Below are positions 1 to 9,207 of a stretch of 64,000 nucleotides of DNA, piece after piece. The stretch is taken from contig LQBI01000013.1 of the NCBI GenBank assembly GCA_002030045.1, forward strand, positions 124,001 through 188,000, written 5' to 3'. Both the position numbers and the translations under genes were made by a program. The notes below the pieces were generated by a model, which was not told where the DNA came from, did not search any database, and was given only the letters and a program-made list of their open reading frames with translations. Positions within the stretch are counted from its first letter, which is position 1, and each line of letters opens with the position of its first letter. Source of the DNA: Candidatus Aegiribacteria sp. MLS_C (GTDB taxonomy: Bacteria; Fermentibacterota; Fermentibacteria; Fermentibacterales; JCC-6).

Positions 1-19
1 AGGAGAGGTTTCCCGGCGG

Positions 20-1051
20 TCACAGCGACAGTTTCCCCTGTCCTGCATGGTGAAGACCCAGGTGCCTGCATGCCTTCTCGGTGGCCACCCTTCCCCTGCT
101 CGTCCTGTTGAGGAATCCCGAGATGAGAAGGAAGGGCTCCACCACGTCTATGAGAGTGTCCTGCTCCTCGTTCAGCGTGGCGGCAAGCGCCGCCACACCC
201 ACGGGTCCGCCGGAGTACTGCGTGATTATCACGCTCAGGTACTTCCTGTCCAGTCCGTCGAGGCCCGCCTCGTCCACTCCGTGAATGTCCATGGCTTCCA
301 CGGCCAGGCTTTCCGTTACGGCGCCGGCCCCCTCCACCTGCGCGAAATCCCTCACCCTCTTGAGGAGACGGTTGCATATCCTCGGAGTGCCCCTGGACCG
401 GAGGGCTATGGTCTCCGCCCCTCCCTCGGTTATGTCCAGCCTGAGTATCCTGGAAGACCTCCTTATGATCTCGGCCAGCTCGGAGGTGGAGTAGAAGGAC
501 ATGTGCATGGAGAGACCGAACCTGTTCCGAAGGGGGCCGGTTATAAGCCCGGCCCTGGTGGTAGCGCCCACCACCGTGAACTCGGACAGCTCCAGCCTTA
601 CGGTCCTCGCGTGGGGTCCGGGATCGAGGATTATGTCTATCTGGAAATCCTCCATCGCCGGGTAAAGGTACTCCTCCACAACCCTGGGAAGGCGGTGTAT
701 CTCGTCGATGAACAGCACGTCGCCCCTCTGGAGGTTGGTCAGGATGCCCACAAGGTCCGCCGCACGCTCCAGGGCCGGTCCCGACGTGCACACCAGCCCG
801 GCGCCCATCTCGTTGGAAACTATGTGCGCCAGGGTGGTCTTGCCGAGCCCGGGAGGCCCGTGGAACAGGACATGGTCCAGGGGCTCGCCCCTTCCCAGGG
901 CCGCCTTGATGGCTATGGCCAGCTTCTGTACCGCTGACTCCTGTCCGACGTACTCCGCCAGCGTCCTGGGCCTGAGCGAGGCAAGCGTCGTCTCTTCAGC
1001 TGTTTCCTCGGGACCCAGGGGTTCGCCGGAGACTATCGATTCCCTGCTCAT
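20..1051 (-). CDS. ruvB: Holliday junction branch migration ATPase RuvB
   Basis: Hexameric AAA+ motor that drives Holliday junction branch migration with RuvA in the cytoplasm. The 343 aa match the usual RuvB length. Visible motifs are the N-terminal [12 protein letters not shown] segment, Walker [10 protein letters not shown] (about residues 65-73), Walker B/DEIH in FIDEIHRLP, sensor GATTRAG and the C-terminal winged-helix segment ending near [10 protein letters not shown]. The ATG overlaps the ruvA stop by ATGA, so translation is probably coupled. It is the last gene of yebC-ruvC-ruvA-ruvB. Nothing unusual is seen. Confidence 0.97.
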   Translation of the reverse strand: MSRESIVSGEPLGPEETAEETTLASLRPRTLAEYVGQESAVQKLAIAIKAALGRGEPLDHVLFHGPPGLGKTTLAHIVSNEMGAGLVCTSGPALERAADLVGILTNLQRGDVLFIDEIHRLPRVVEEYLYPAMEDFQIDIILDPGPHARTVRLELSEFTVVGATTRAGLITGPLRNRFGLSMHMSFYSTSELAEIIRRSSRILRLDITEGGAETIALRSRGTPRICNRLLKRVRDFAQVEGAGAVTESLAVEAMDIHGVDEAGLDGLDRKYLSVIITQYSGGPVGVAALAATLNEEQDTLIDVVEPFLLISGFLNRTSRGRVATEKACRHLGLHHAGQGKLSL

Positions 1052-1659
1052 CCGTCTCTCCTGATCCGCATCGCCTGTTTGACGACCTCGGCCGTGCCGG
1101 CTCCTTCACCGAGTTCGGCGCAGGCTTCGTCGATCAGCCTGTCCGCCTCCGTCATAGAAACTCCCAGCTGCCTGAGGACCGCTCTTGCCTCACCCCTGGG
1201 ACCGGAGGCCGACGGTCCCGCCCCCCCGGATCCGGTACCTTCACCGTAAAGACCCCGCATCTGTTCCTGAAGCCCCGCGATTATCTGCCTGGCCCGTTTT
1301 GCGCCTATTCCGGGCAGGGTTGTCAGGAAGTCGCAGTCCCCGGAAGAAATGGCGGCAGCGATCCTCACCGGAGGTTCCTGGAGCGCCCTGACCGCGGCCC
1401 TGACACCCACCCCCGAGACGGAGATGAACCTCTCGAAGAACTCCCTGTCGCGGACGTCGGGAAAACCGACCAGCAGGGGGACGATACGGTTACCCTCCAT
1501 CTGGAGGTGAAGATAGACCGGAAGCTCCACGTCCATCCCGGGGGAGAGCCGCCTCAGGAAATAGCCCGGTGTGAGCACGCTGATGACCACGGGACCGGTG
1601 CGGACCAGCATCACCGATTCAGCCGTCGCCTCTACCGATCCTCTTAAGCTTTCTATCAT
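1048..1659 (-). CDS. ruvA: Holliday junction DNA-binding protein RuvA
   Basis: RuvA tetramers bind four-way junctions and load RuvB. The 203 aa show an N-terminal OB-fold starting [10 protein letters not shown], helix-hairpin-helix segments ([19 protein letters not shown] and [16 protein letters not shown], about residues 75-130), and a C-terminal RuvB-contacting helix after a Gly/Ser-rich linker. The start lies inside the 3' end of ruvC (about 41 nt overlap) and the stop overlaps the ruvB start, which is the compact order expected for ruvCAB. Confidence 0.95.
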   Translation of the reverse strand: MIESLRGSVEATAESVMLVRTGPVVISVLTPGYFLRRLSPGMDVELPVYLHLQMEGNRIVPLLVGFPDVRDREFFERFISVSGVGVRAAVRALQEPPVRIAAAISSGDCDFLTTLPGIGAKRARQIIAGLQEQMRGLYGEGTGSGGAGPSASGPRGEARAVLRQLGVSMTEADRLIDEACAELGEGAGTAEVVKQAMRIRRDG

Positions 1660-2149
1660 TGCTTTCGCTTTCGTAGGCCGCTATCGCCGCCGCCAGGGCA
1701 TCCGTCACGTCGTTGGGCCTGATCTCACCGCGGATCCCCAGCAGGTGCCTGACCATACCGGCCACCTGCTCCTTGGCCGCCCTGCCGTTGCCGGTCAACA
1801 GCTTCTTTATCCTGGTGGCCGGAAGCTCCACCGGACGAACCCCGTTCCGCACCGCGGCAAGGCACAGGACCCCCCTGGCATGTGCCATCCTTATGGCGGT
1901 CATGGGATGACGGTAGTGGGAGTACAGCTCCTCGATGCCCATGGCCTCAGGATGGAACTTCTCTATGACCTCCACTATGCCACAAAACAGCTCGTCGAGC
2001 CTGAGGGCCAGCGTGTCATCCGCGGAGGAGCTTATCACTCCCGCATCCAGCAGCCTGGGAGTCCCTTCGCAGTATTCCAGCACTCCATAGCCCGTTGTGA
2101 CCAACCCGGGATCGATCCCCATATACACGCTGGCTTCGGGACGGGGCAA
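1619..2149 (-). CDS. ruvC: crossover junction endodeoxyribonuclease RuvC
   Basis: Resolves Holliday junctions by paired nicking. Catalytic acidic residues are visible in YMGIDPGLVTTGYG (first Asp), AMGIEELY (Glu) and the C-terminal NDVTDALAAAIAAYE. The 176 aa are normal length. The chosen start is a TTG directly after the yebC TAA, with AGGACG about 5 nt upstream. The next in-frame ATG is at 2122, just before GIDPG, and would remove nine residues. Co-transcribed with yebC, ruvA and ruvB. Confidence 0.95.
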   Translation of the reverse strand: MPRPEASVYMGIDPGLVTTGYGVLEYCEGTPRLLDAGVISSSADDTLALRLDELFCGIVEVIEKFHPEAMGIEELYSHYRHPMTAIRMAHARGVLCLAAVRNGVRPVELPATRIKKLLTGNGRAAKEQVAGMVRHLLGIRGEIRPNDVTDALAAAIAAYESESNDRKLKRIGRGDG

Positions 2150-2878
2150 TTATTCGTCCTGCATCTCGAAATTCGTATGTATCGCCTGTACGTCGTCGCT
2201 CTCCTCGAGAGCCTCCAGGAGTTCCAGGGCCTTCTCGGACTCCCTGGACCCGAGTGCGATGTAAGTCTCGGGCTCCTTCGTCACCTCGGCGCTGTCGGGC
2301 ACGACACCGTTCCTCACCAGGGCCTCCTTGACCTCGAAGACATCCGAAGGCGTTGTTGTCGCCACTATCAGGTCATCGATCGTCTGCACGTCCTCCAGAC
2401 CCGCGTCCAGCCCCGCCTCCAGCACCTGGTCCTCGGAATACCTGTTGCCGTCGATGGATATCCTGCCCACCCTGTTGAACATGTAGGCCACGCTGTTCCT
2501 GGAGCCCAGGTGGCCTCCGTGCTTCGAGAGCAGGTGCCTGATCTCGGCGGCGGTCCTGTTCTTGTTGTCGGTGAGAACCTCGATCATTATGGCCATGCCT
2601 CCCGGGCCGTAAGCTTCGTATATGATCTCCTCGTAGTTCACCCCCTCCAGTTCCCCGGTGCCCCTCTTTATTGCCCTGTCTATGTTGTCCGAGGGCATGT
2701 TCTGGGACTTGGCGGTCTCCACGGCCACCCTGAGGCGGGAGTTGGTGTCGACGTCACCGCCTCCCTCCCTTGCCGCGACCGAGATCTCCTTCACCAGCCT
2801 GCTGAATACCTTTCCCCTGGCGGCGTCCGCCTTCTGCTTCTTGTGCTTGATGCTGCTCCACTTGTTGTGTCCTGACAT
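2150..2878 (-). CDS. yebC: YebC/PmpR family protein
   Basis: YebC-family protein of 242 aa. Members are annotated as transcriptional regulators, and some have more recently been tied to translation of difficult peptide motifs. The start MSGHNKWSSIKHKK is diagnostic, followed by ARGKVFSRLVKEI and the family core GPGGMAIMIEVLTDNKNRT and GGHLGSRNSVAYMF. It is the first gene of a yebC-ruvCAB operon, a common bacterial order. A sigma70-like promoter lies at 2930-2957. Confidence 0.95.
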   Translation of the reverse strand: MSGHNKWSSIKHKKQKADAARGKVFSRLVKEISVAAREGGGDVDTNSRLRVAVETAKSQNMPSDNIDRAIKRGTGELEGVNYEEIIYEAYGPGGMAIMIEVLTDNKNRTAAEIRHLLSKHGGHLGSRNSVAYMFNRVGRISIDGNRYSEDQVLEAGLDAGLEDVQTIDDLIVATTTPSDVFEVKEALVRNGVVPDSAEVTKEPETYIALGSRESEKALELLEALEESDDVQAIHTNFEMQDE

Positions 2879-2929
2879 TAATGGCTCCTGTTCGAATGGT
2901 TACAGCCTGGGACCCGTCCTGTAAGACTA

Positions 2930-2957
2930 ACAATATCATGGGTCCGGGAACAGTCAA
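2930..2957 (-). promoter_or_regulatory. sigma70-like promoter of yebC-ruvCAB
   Basis: On the minus strand TTGACT (2957-2952) is followed after 16 bp by TATTGT (2935-2930), about 50 nt upstream of the yebC ATG. The same TATTGT -10 hexamer appears in the promoter at 17169-17197, which supports both calls. Confidence 0.6.
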
Positions 2958-2987
2958 GAATGGATCGGAAAGGCCTCGGAAAACGCC

Positions 2988-3677
2988 CTAGCCCTCCTCC
3001 AGGATGCCCTCCCGGTCCCTCACGGCGCTCAGCGGGAGTGCTGTGTCCGAACCGTTGATCCGCAGGACATGGCCTTCCCTGGTGCAGCCGACCGCGTATA
3101 TGTCGGCTGCTCCGACCTCCATGTCTAGATCGACGCAGGCCAGGAAATCGGCCCTGCTGACCTCTACGCCTACGGCGACGCCCCTGGCCAGGCTCACGGC
3201 GTCCCGCAGCCCCACAGATCCTCCCCTGACCTTAAGTGTCCTCCCGTGCTCCTGCCTTTCGGGGAGGAAGTTCTCACCGTGCATCCTCACCCCTGTGGAG
3301 AGCACCAGGCTTGTGGCGAAGGCCGGGAAGATGAACCTGTCGCGCCTGGTCTCCGGCTGGTTTTCCGTGAGCCCCCTCTCCATTCCGGTGAACTGACGGA
3401 AACCTTCGATGATGGAGCTGCTGGAGCCTTCTCTCGATATCCTCTGGTATATCGATACCACGGCGTCCACCTTCCAGAACGGAAGAAAGACCGTTCCCGG
3501 ACCGTGATCCCTCAGGAACTGAACTCTGACCGGGCTGATACCCTCGTCGAAGATCCAGCACCTCCCGCAGTTGCTGCAGTAGAATATGACGTCGGTCGGG
3601 AGTCCTTCGAGATCGCTGCCGCAGTTCCTGCAGCGGAGCTGGACCAGTACGGCGCCCTCAGTAGATGACATGGTCAC
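2988..3677 (-). CDS. zinc-ribbon protein, cassette member 3 (unknown function)
   Basis: I do not recognise a characterised family. The 229 aa start with a zinc ribbon (CRNCG about residue 16, CSNCG about residue 34). A FLPFWKVDAVVSIYQR segment follows, resembling the YVPFW and YYPLW motifs of the neighbouring 3658-4737 protein, so the two may be distant paralogs. No clear membrane helix is visible. The start is GTG at 3677 or ATG at 3671. Both lie inside the end of the upstream gene, with GGGAAGG upstream, so coupling is likely. It is the last gene of a four-gene minus-strand cassette with a degenerate kinase. Confidence 0.75.
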   Translation of the reverse strand: MTMSSTEGAVLVQLRCRNCGSDLEGLPTDVIFYCSNCGRCWIFDEGISPVRVQFLRDHGPGTVFLPFWKVDAVVSIYQRISREGSSSSIIEGFRQFTGMERGLTENQPETRRDRFIFPAFATSLVLSTGVRMHGENFLPERQEHGRTLKVRGGSVGLRDAVSLARGVAVGVEVSRADFLACVDLDMEVGAADIYAVGCTREGHVLRINGSDTALPLSAVRDREGILEEG

Positions 3678-4737
3678 CGGCCCTTCCCGACATCCCCTTC
3701 AGCATCTGCAGGAACCTCCAGGTGCCGTAGGCCAGTCCCCCCAGCAGAAGCACGAGGACCGGTAGGCAGTTCGCATTACCTCCCGATCCGCTGTAGGAAA
3801 GCCTTCCGCTGAACACCAGGTCGAGGCTGAATGGGAGTATGGCGGCCCACAGGAGTCCGGCTGCCGCGGTCAGTATCCTCCGGTCACTGCCTGAGGAGGG
3901 GAACCTTCCTCTCAGTATTCCTCCGGTGCTTCCGTCCACAACCACCTGGTAGGACCTCCCGCCGCTCCTGAAACCGGTGACCCAAAGAGGATAGTACACG
4001 AGGGCGAAACGGTACCCGGAAACCACGGAGAACTCCCACTTCTCCTCCAGCCCGTGTCCGGTGCCGCCTCCGAGCCTGTCCAGGTAGCGGGCGGTCTGTT
4101 CCCTGGCGTCGGTCATTGAAACCACCGGATCGACGAAGACACCTTCACGCCGGACGTCTTCGTCCAGTATCTCCAGGCCCTCCGGCAGCTGGTTCCTCTG
4201 AATGGAGAGCCCCTGGATGGACATCTGGGATTCGGAGGAGAGCGTGGGTATGCCCATGGGTTCCAGGTCGGCGCCGCTTATGTTCACGCTTCCGTCCAGC
4301 TGTATCTCCCTCTCCACGGCGACTGCTCCGGAGCGTGTTCTGATCTTCTTCGTGACAGTCATCGAGTATCCGCCTGCTCCTCTCTCGGCGCCTTCCACGA
4401 ACATGGGGATCTCCCTCTCCTGGTACCGGGGCTCCACCCCCAGGACGTAGCCGTTCACCTGCGCGCTGCAGTGCCAGAAGGGCACGTAGTACAGAGAGGG
4501 TCTTCCCACCCTGGCCCCGGCGACCCCCTTCGGGTCCACCTCCTCCAGTTTCCTCCTCACCGTCCTGAGGACTTCCACGGTGGAAACCGACGAGGGCAGG
4601 ACGTACTTCTGAACGGCACTGCAGAGCACGAGTGAGGCGGAACAGCTGGGACAGACCGTATGCCTGTCCCCGTCCCTTATCTTAAGGGGTCCCGCACAGG
4701 ATGGACACTTCAGTGTCACGGTAACCCTGCCGCTCAT
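3658..4737 (-). CDS. zinc-ribbon membrane protein, cassette member 2 (unknown function)
   Basis: A 359-aa protein of no family I can name. An N-terminal zinc ribbon (CPSCAGPL, then CPSCSASL) is followed by a soluble region carrying two aromatic-Pro-aromatic motifs (YVPFWHC, later YYPLWVTGF). Two predicted transmembrane helices near the C-terminus (around AGLLWAAILPFSLDLVF and LPVLVLLLGGLAYG) should anchor it with the ribbon in the cytoplasm. The ATG at 4737 is preferred over an upstream in-frame start because it forms an ATGA overlap with the previous stop. The layout recalls zinc-ribbon membrane proteins of YdjG type, but homology is unproven. Confidence 0.8.
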   Translation of the reverse strand: MSGRVTVTLKCPSCAGPLKIRDGDRHTVCPSCSASLVLCSAVQKYVLPSSVSTVEVLRTVRRKLEEVDPKGVAGARVGRPSLYYVPFWHCSAQVNGYVLGVEPRYQEREIPMFVEGAERGAGGYSMTVTKKIRTRSGAVAVEREIQLDGSVNISGADLEPMGIPTLSSESQMSIQGLSIQRNQLPEGLEILDEDVRREGVFVDPVVSMTDAREQTARYLDRLGGGTGHGLEEKWEFSVVSGYRFALVYYPLWVTGFRSGGRSYQVVVDGSTGGILRGRFPSSGSDRRILTAAAGLLWAAILPFSLDLVFSGRLSYSGSGGNANCLPVLVLLLGGLAYGTWRFLQMLKGMSGRAGDHVIY

Positions 4738-5426
4738 CGCCCGGACTTCCACTTGAGGAAGAGTACGGCACCCATGAAGAGCACGGTTGCCATGCTGAAC
4801 CAGAACCTGGGTATCTCGCTGAGGTCAAGGGTGCTGCCCAGTACGTAGGCCGGAACAGATACCAGCATCCCCAGGGCCAGGACCGTGAGGAAGAGCTTCT
4901 CCAGGCTGAGGTCGTCGGTCCTGCCGTCCTCCTTAAGCGGCACCTCGCCGAGGAGCCTTCCTGAAACCCCGTCAACCAGCATGCCCTCGCTGTAACCCTG
5001 CAGCCTGAGCATCACAACGAAGAATGGATGCAGGACCAGCCTGCCCCCCGTGCTCTCCAGGAGGTCCCTGTCCAGGGGCATGATGTCCCCCGGCGCCGCC
5101 ATGCTCTCGTCGAAGACCAGCCGGTCCCCGTCGGGTGGCGTGTAGGAATCCAGCTCCTGCCATGGCTGGCTGAAGCACGGTATTCTGGAGCGGGAGCTAC
5201 CCTCGCCCGTCTCCAGGTAGGGGAAGAACCTTAGCACCATGGAAACGACCATTCCCGGCGGGAACAACCTCCTTACGGACTCCTCGGTGACCGCTGTCCT
5301 CACCATCGCAGGGGTGCCGGCGGGGGTTTCCACCATGATGCGGGAATCGCAGTATGGACACCGCAGGAGGAAGTCGCTCTCCATGACCACATGTTCCGAA
5401 CCGCACTGGGGACAGATGATCTTCAT
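4734..5426 (-). CDS. zinc-ribbon membrane protein, cassette member 1 (unknown function)
   Basis: A 230-aa protein beginning with a zinc ribbon (MKIICPQCGSEHVV, then RCPYCDSRI at about residue 32). The middle is soluble and includes RFFPYLETGEG and a FFVVMLRLQGYSEGMLVDG strand region. Two transmembrane helices lie at the C-terminus (LFLTVLALGMLVSVPAYVLG and FWFSMATVLFMGAVLFL). The ATG overlaps the upstream kinase-like stop as ATGA, and its own stop overlaps the next start the same way. It is probably a subunit of the same membrane assembly as its two neighbours. Function unknown. Confidence 0.8.
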   Translation of the reverse strand: MKIICPQCGSEHVVMESDFLLRCPYCDSRIMVETPAGTPAMVRTAVTEESVRRLFPPGMVVSMVLRFFPYLETGEGSSRSRIPCFSQPWQELDSYTPPDGDRLVFDESMAAPGDIMPLDRDLLESTGGRLVLHPFFVVMLRLQGYSEGMLVDGVSGRLLGEVPLKEDGRTDDLSLEKLFLTVLALGMLVSVPAYVLGSTLDLSEIPRFWFSMATVLFMGAVLFLKWKSGR

Positions 5427-6907
5427 TCCTGCGGCTCTCCGGTGGCCGGGCTGCGCCTCCAGGCCCTAAGGGCCACGGCCTCGGCCAGACCCTCGATGCT
5501 CAACGGCAGGTCCAGGAAACTGACCAGCGGATCGCTGGAGGATGGTGAACGTACCGACCTGTCGACCAGGACGAGCAGGGCGTCGGTTCCGGGGTCCATG
5601 ACCGCGTCCGCCCCGCCCTCGGAGGTAATGTGGTCGGAATCCGTTATCATCAGTCTGAAGCTCCCGGGGGAGTTTTCGGATACGGTACCCGCGTCCTCCT
5701 CCAGCTGACAGCCCATGGAAATGCAGAGCCTGCGCACCCTGTCCGCGGAAGTCCCGTCCAGGCCCCGTATGGAGACGAGGGGCAGCACGTCCGTCACGGT
5801 CTCGGTCTCGATGCCGGCAGCGGAGGGGATGTACACGGTGAACCTCGAGCCCCGGCCCGGCAGGGAATCTGCCCGAACGACCCCGCCGCATCCCCTGACG
5901 ATGGAGTGCACTGCGGGAAGACCGAGCCCGTAACCGTTCATTCCGGCGGAGTAGAAAGGATTGAAGATCCTGCGGAGATCGTTCCCCGGAATCCCCGGTC
6001 CGTCGTCAGAGACGGATATCATCACGTAGTCACCGCTGCCCACGGTCGGCGTCCCGTCGGTCAGTTCCAGTCTGCACGCCGTGAGGGTGACCGTTCCATC
6101 CTCGCCGGCTGCACGACCCCCGTGGATCAGGAGATTCACCAGGACCTGCTCCAGCAGGCCGGGTTGCATGGCCGCGTAACCGGTGCGGTCCGGATAGGCC
6201 ACCCGGGTGCGGGTGTTCCGGAACGCAGCGAGGAAGGCCATGACGGAAGTCTCTATGGCCCTGCCGACATTGCCTGTATCGGGACCCCCTCTCAAGGGTG
6301 CAAAAGAGGAAAGGTTCTCGAGGAGTCCGCTTATTCTCCCCGCCAGCTTTCTGGCCTCCCTGACATGACGAAGTACGGCTGCCCGGTCCCCCTGTTCCCT
6401 GGCGATGCCCGAGAGCCTTGCCAGCAGCACTGTGAGGAGGTCGTCGACGCCCGAGGAGGCTCCCCTAGCCAGAGCCCTGAGGGCGTCGGCACTCTGTGCC
6501 TGCCTGAGCGACGGGTCGAGAAGCCAGCCCGTGTCCATGTCCCGGAAGACGGCGCCGGCGGCGTGGCCTGCCGCCCCTGCCCGATCAGGCAGCCTGAAGA
6601 CGGCGCCGCTTACGGGTATTTCCTGCCCGTCAGCCGCCACCAGAAGGGTGCCCAGGGGAAGGTCCTGCAGGGATCCCCCCCCGGTCACCATCGAGGCCAG
6701 GTCGTTCATGGGCTTTCCGGGGGGTCTTTCCACGAGCCTGCAGACGGAATCAAGCTCCATTCCCGATGCGTTCCCGGTCCCGAAACCCGAAAGCCTCCTT
6801 GCCTCGTGGTTCAGGAATGTGACCCGGCCTTCACCGTTCACCAGTACCACCGCATCGGAGACGGCATCAGCCATGATCTCCATGAAGAGGGAACCGGGGT
6901 CCTTCAC
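5423..6907 (-). CDS. PAS-domain histidine-kinase-like protein with degenerate kinase core
   Basis: A 494-aa protein with a PAS-like sensor (about residues 10-110, AVVLVNGEGRVTFLNHEARR), a DHp-like helix pair, an HATPase_c domain and a C-terminal receiver-like region. The position of the phospho-accepting His (normally AHDFNNLL) reads ASSGVDDLL, and the N box reads NLLIHGGRA, with His where the second Asn is expected. The G1 (DDGPGIP), F (FNPFYS) and G2 (GYGLGLPAV) boxes persist. It may bind ATP without autophosphorylating. No response regulator is adjacent. GTG is used as start; ATG at 6883 is an alternative. First gene of the zinc-ribbon cassette. Confidence 0.8.
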   Translation of the reverse strand: MKDPGSLFMEIMADAVSDAVVLVNGEGRVTFLNHEARRLSGFGTGNASGMELDSVCRLVERPPGKPMNDLASMVTGGGSLQDLPLGTLLVAADGQEIPVSGAVFRLPDRAGAAGHAAGAVFRDMDTGWLLDPSLRQAQSADALRALARGASSGVDDLLTVLLARLSGIAREQGDRAAVLRHVREARKLAGRISGLLENLSSFAPLRGGPDTGNVGRAIETSVMAFLAAFRNTRTRVAYPDRTGYAAMQPGLLEQVLVNLLIHGGRAAGEDGTVTLTACRLELTDGTPTVGSGDYVMISVSDDGPGIPGNDLRRIFNPFYSAGMNGYGLGLPAVHSIVRGCGGVVRADSLPGRGSRFTVYIPSAAGIETETVTDVLPLVSIRGLDGTSADRVRRLCISMGCQLEEDAGTVSENSPGSFRLMITDSDHITSEGGADAVMDPGTDALLVLVDRSVRSPSSSDPLVSFLDLPLSIEGLAEAVALRAWRRSPATGEPQE

Positions 6908-6934
6908 CGGCCTGCCGTCCCGACTACCCGCACC

Positions 6935-9121
6935 TCACCTGCATCCGGCCACCACAAGCTCCCTGGTGCCGGTCAGGTCGGGCGTCATGAGGAGGGCGTA
7001 GTAGATGCCGCCGGGTACCGGGGCGCCGGTCTCGTCCCTGAGGTCCCACTGGACCGTGTGACATCCACCGGCCTGGATCTGTGCCGAGAGGTCCGCCACC
7101 TGCCTACCCGCGACGTCGAAGACCAGGAGGGTAGCACTCTCCCCGGCAGCAGCGGAGACCGTCACCGGTATTCGGGCGATGGAGGATGCCGGGTTGGGGC
7201 TGAAGCGTCCAAGGCTGGTGATCCCGGACTGGGTCTGCCCCCGGGATATCCCGGTGCCCGTTATCTGTGCGGCTTCGGCCCCGGAAGGCCAGCCCGGACC
7301 GAAGTCCGGGTCCATGGCCACGGCCCTGAACCAGAAGTCTCCGCCCTCGTGATTGTCGAAGGTGTAGGAGTTGGTGGGAACCTCCAGGTCCACGAACTGG
7401 TTCTCCTCCCACACCTCGACCTTTATGTCGTCAATGTAGAGGTCCGAGGAGCTGCCGTAGGTCTCCCACCGGAAGCTGAGGGTATCCCCCTGCCACTCGT
7501 CAAGCTCGTGTATGTTCAGCCTCCATACTTGGTCGGTGCGGGTGAAGGTCTGGAGGTAGAACCAGTTTTCCCCGCCGTCGGTGGACACCTCGATGCTTCC
7601 CTGGCACGAGCCGCTGGGAATGTTGAAGTAGCTCCAGAAGCTCAGCCTTCCGCCTCCGTCCTCGGGTATTGCTGCGGTACCAGTCCAGGTCAGGGTGCCG
7701 GTCCCGCCGGAGAGGTAGCTGCTGGAGGGGGAGTGGTAATGGGAGGTGGTGGTGGACCAGTTGTTCATGGTGAAGGGGCCTCCGCTGCCGTCGTCGTCCA
7801 GGAGGACCTGGTAGCCCGACAGCTCCTGGAGGGCGTAGGCTCCGGCCCCGGGAACGCTGCTCCATGTGACCGTGAACGGTGGCGTAACCTGGCCTACGGG
7901 GTCCATCACGGGAGTGCCGGGTACGTGGGGATCGTAGGGACAGCCGGCCAGGAAGGCGGTCACCAGGTAGCTCCTGAGGTTCCTCCTGGTGAGCTTTATC
8001 GTCTCCTCCGGCGAGGGCCAGAAGCCGGCGAAGTCGCCTCCGGTCTCGTGGTTCCAGCTCATCGTCCCGTAGAGGCCGTAGGAATGGTCACGGGTGTTGC
8101 CGGAACTGTAGTAAAGGATCTGTGACGCGGGGCCGTGGACCTCGCCGGTTCCCCACTGGACCATTATCTCGCCCTGGGCGTCGTATTCCGCCGCATGGGT
8201 GGTGGCGTCGTCGGTATAGCCCCATGGGTATATGAGTATGTTGCCGTAGGTGTGGGTGGAGTGCATCTGGGCAGGGGGATGGTCCTGCCAGAATGCGTCG
8301 ATGTTGCTTGCCTCGGGTTCGCTGAGGGGCGCCGTTCCCCTGTACGTCTGGGAACCCGGATCGCCGCTGGAGCCGGGGCCTCCCCACCCGACGCTCCAGT
8401 TCCTGTTCAGGTCGATGCCGTCGCCGCCGGCGCTCCAGTTCATGTTCTTCCTGTGCATCCCGCCGCCGCCGGGCGACTGCTGCTGGTTGTAGACGTAACC
8501 GTCGACGTTGTTGCAGGGCAGGCACCATATCTCGCGGTTGTCAAGCAGCCATGTGGCCTGCAGGCCGCAGAAGCCGTTCCTGCCGTAGTTCTCGCAGAGC
8601 CACAGCATGAAGAACCTGATGTTCCTCATCGATGCGGGTTCCCTGGCATGGATCAGGCCGTCGTACCAGACGTTGGGAAGGGCCGGGTCGTCGTACCAGA
8701 AGTCGGTGTTGGAGGATATCTTGACCACCCTCTGAGGCCTGCCCTGGTAGGTGTCGCCTATCGAGGTGGGGGCGCTGGTTATCGAGGGGTAGGTATCGTG
8801 CAGGTCGTCCATCCATGCGGACAGCTCGTCCCATGTCATGTACCCTCCCATGGTCCTTCCTCCGCATCTCCTGGCGTAGAACCTCTCCAGGTCGTCGATG
8901 CGGGTGGTGAAGGGTATGCCGGAGGACAGCAGCAGACCGTACTCCATCTCGTTGGTGACGCAGTCCAGCGAACCGTCATCGTAGACGTGGACGATCTCGC
9001 AGCCGGTCCCAACCATCCGCATGGCTTCGGTCACGTCCAGGGGGGTTACGCTGACCAGTGAGTACCGCTCCGCGAAAAGCAGGGCCGGCAGTACCATCAG
9101 TAAAAAGGTGCTTTTGTTCAT
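6935..9121 (-). CDS. secreted M14 zinc carboxypeptidase with C-terminal sorting domain
   Basis: Exported metallocarboxypeptidase of about 728 aa. The ATG at 9121 is chosen because it opens a signal peptide (MNKSTFLLMVLPALLF) with GGAGAAGG upstream. Catalytic features are HxxE in HAREPASMR, GIDLNRNW (substrate-binding Asn-Arg), the third zinc His near MHSTHTYGNILIYPWGY, and a probable catalytic Glu in SWNHETGG. A jelly-roll-like region and a type III-like domain follow. The tail (FSPNPASSIARIPV to the end) resembles FlgD/Por-type sorting modules, implying secretion or surface attachment. Transcribed divergently from the urocanase gene. Confidence 0.9.
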   Translation of the reverse strand: MNKSTFLLMVLPALLFAERYSLVSVTPLDVTEAMRMVGTGCEIVHVYDDGSLDCVTNEMEYGLLLSSGIPFTTRIDDLERFYARRCGGRTMGGYMTWDELSAWMDDLHDTYPSITSAPTSIGDTYQGRPQRVVKISSNTDFWYDDPALPNVWYDGLIHAREPASMRNIRFFMLWLCENYGRNGFCGLQATWLLDNREIWCLPCNNVDGYVYNQQQSPGGGGMHRKNMNWSAGGDGIDLNRNWSVGWGGPGSSGDPGSQTYRGTAPLSEPEASNIDAFWQDHPPAQMHSTHTYGNILIYPWGYTDDATTHAAEYDAQGEIMVQWGTGEVHGPASQILYYSSGNTRDHSYGLYGTMSWNHETGGDFAGFWPSPEETIKLTRRNLRSYLVTAFLAGCPYDPHVPGTPVMDPVGQVTPPFTVTWSSVPGAGAYALQELSGYQVLLDDDGSGGPFTMNNWSTTTSHYHSPSSSYLSGGTGTLTWTGTAAIPEDGGGRLSFWSYFNIPSGSCQGSIEVSTDGGENWFYLQTFTRTDQVWRLNIHELDEWQGDTLSFRWETYGSSSDLYIDDIKVEVWEENQFVDLEVPTNSYTFDNHEGGDFWFRAVAMDPDFGPGWPSGAEAAQITGTGISRGQTQSGITSLGRFSPNPASSIARIPVTVSAAAGESATLLVFDVAGRQVADLSAQIQAGGCHTVQWDLRDETGAPVPGGIYYALLMTPDLTGTRELVVAGCR

Positions 9122-9207
9122 CACAGCCTTCTCCGGTGCTTGTATGTTGATTATTATTCGAATACATGTCTCCGTTTCGACAGTGAATATATGCATGGGA
9201 GGTTTTC

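Noticed and set aside
2879-2960. tRNA-like T-loop string (GTTCGAAT) near 2890.
   Set aside because: No cloverleaf stems can be drawn around it, and it lies in the yebC leader.
5630-8125. Very long plus-strand open frame (831 codons) opposite the kinase-like and M14 genes.
   Set aside because: It crosses two well-supported minus-strand genes and its translation has no domain, motif or plausible composition. It is a shadow of high-GC codon bias.
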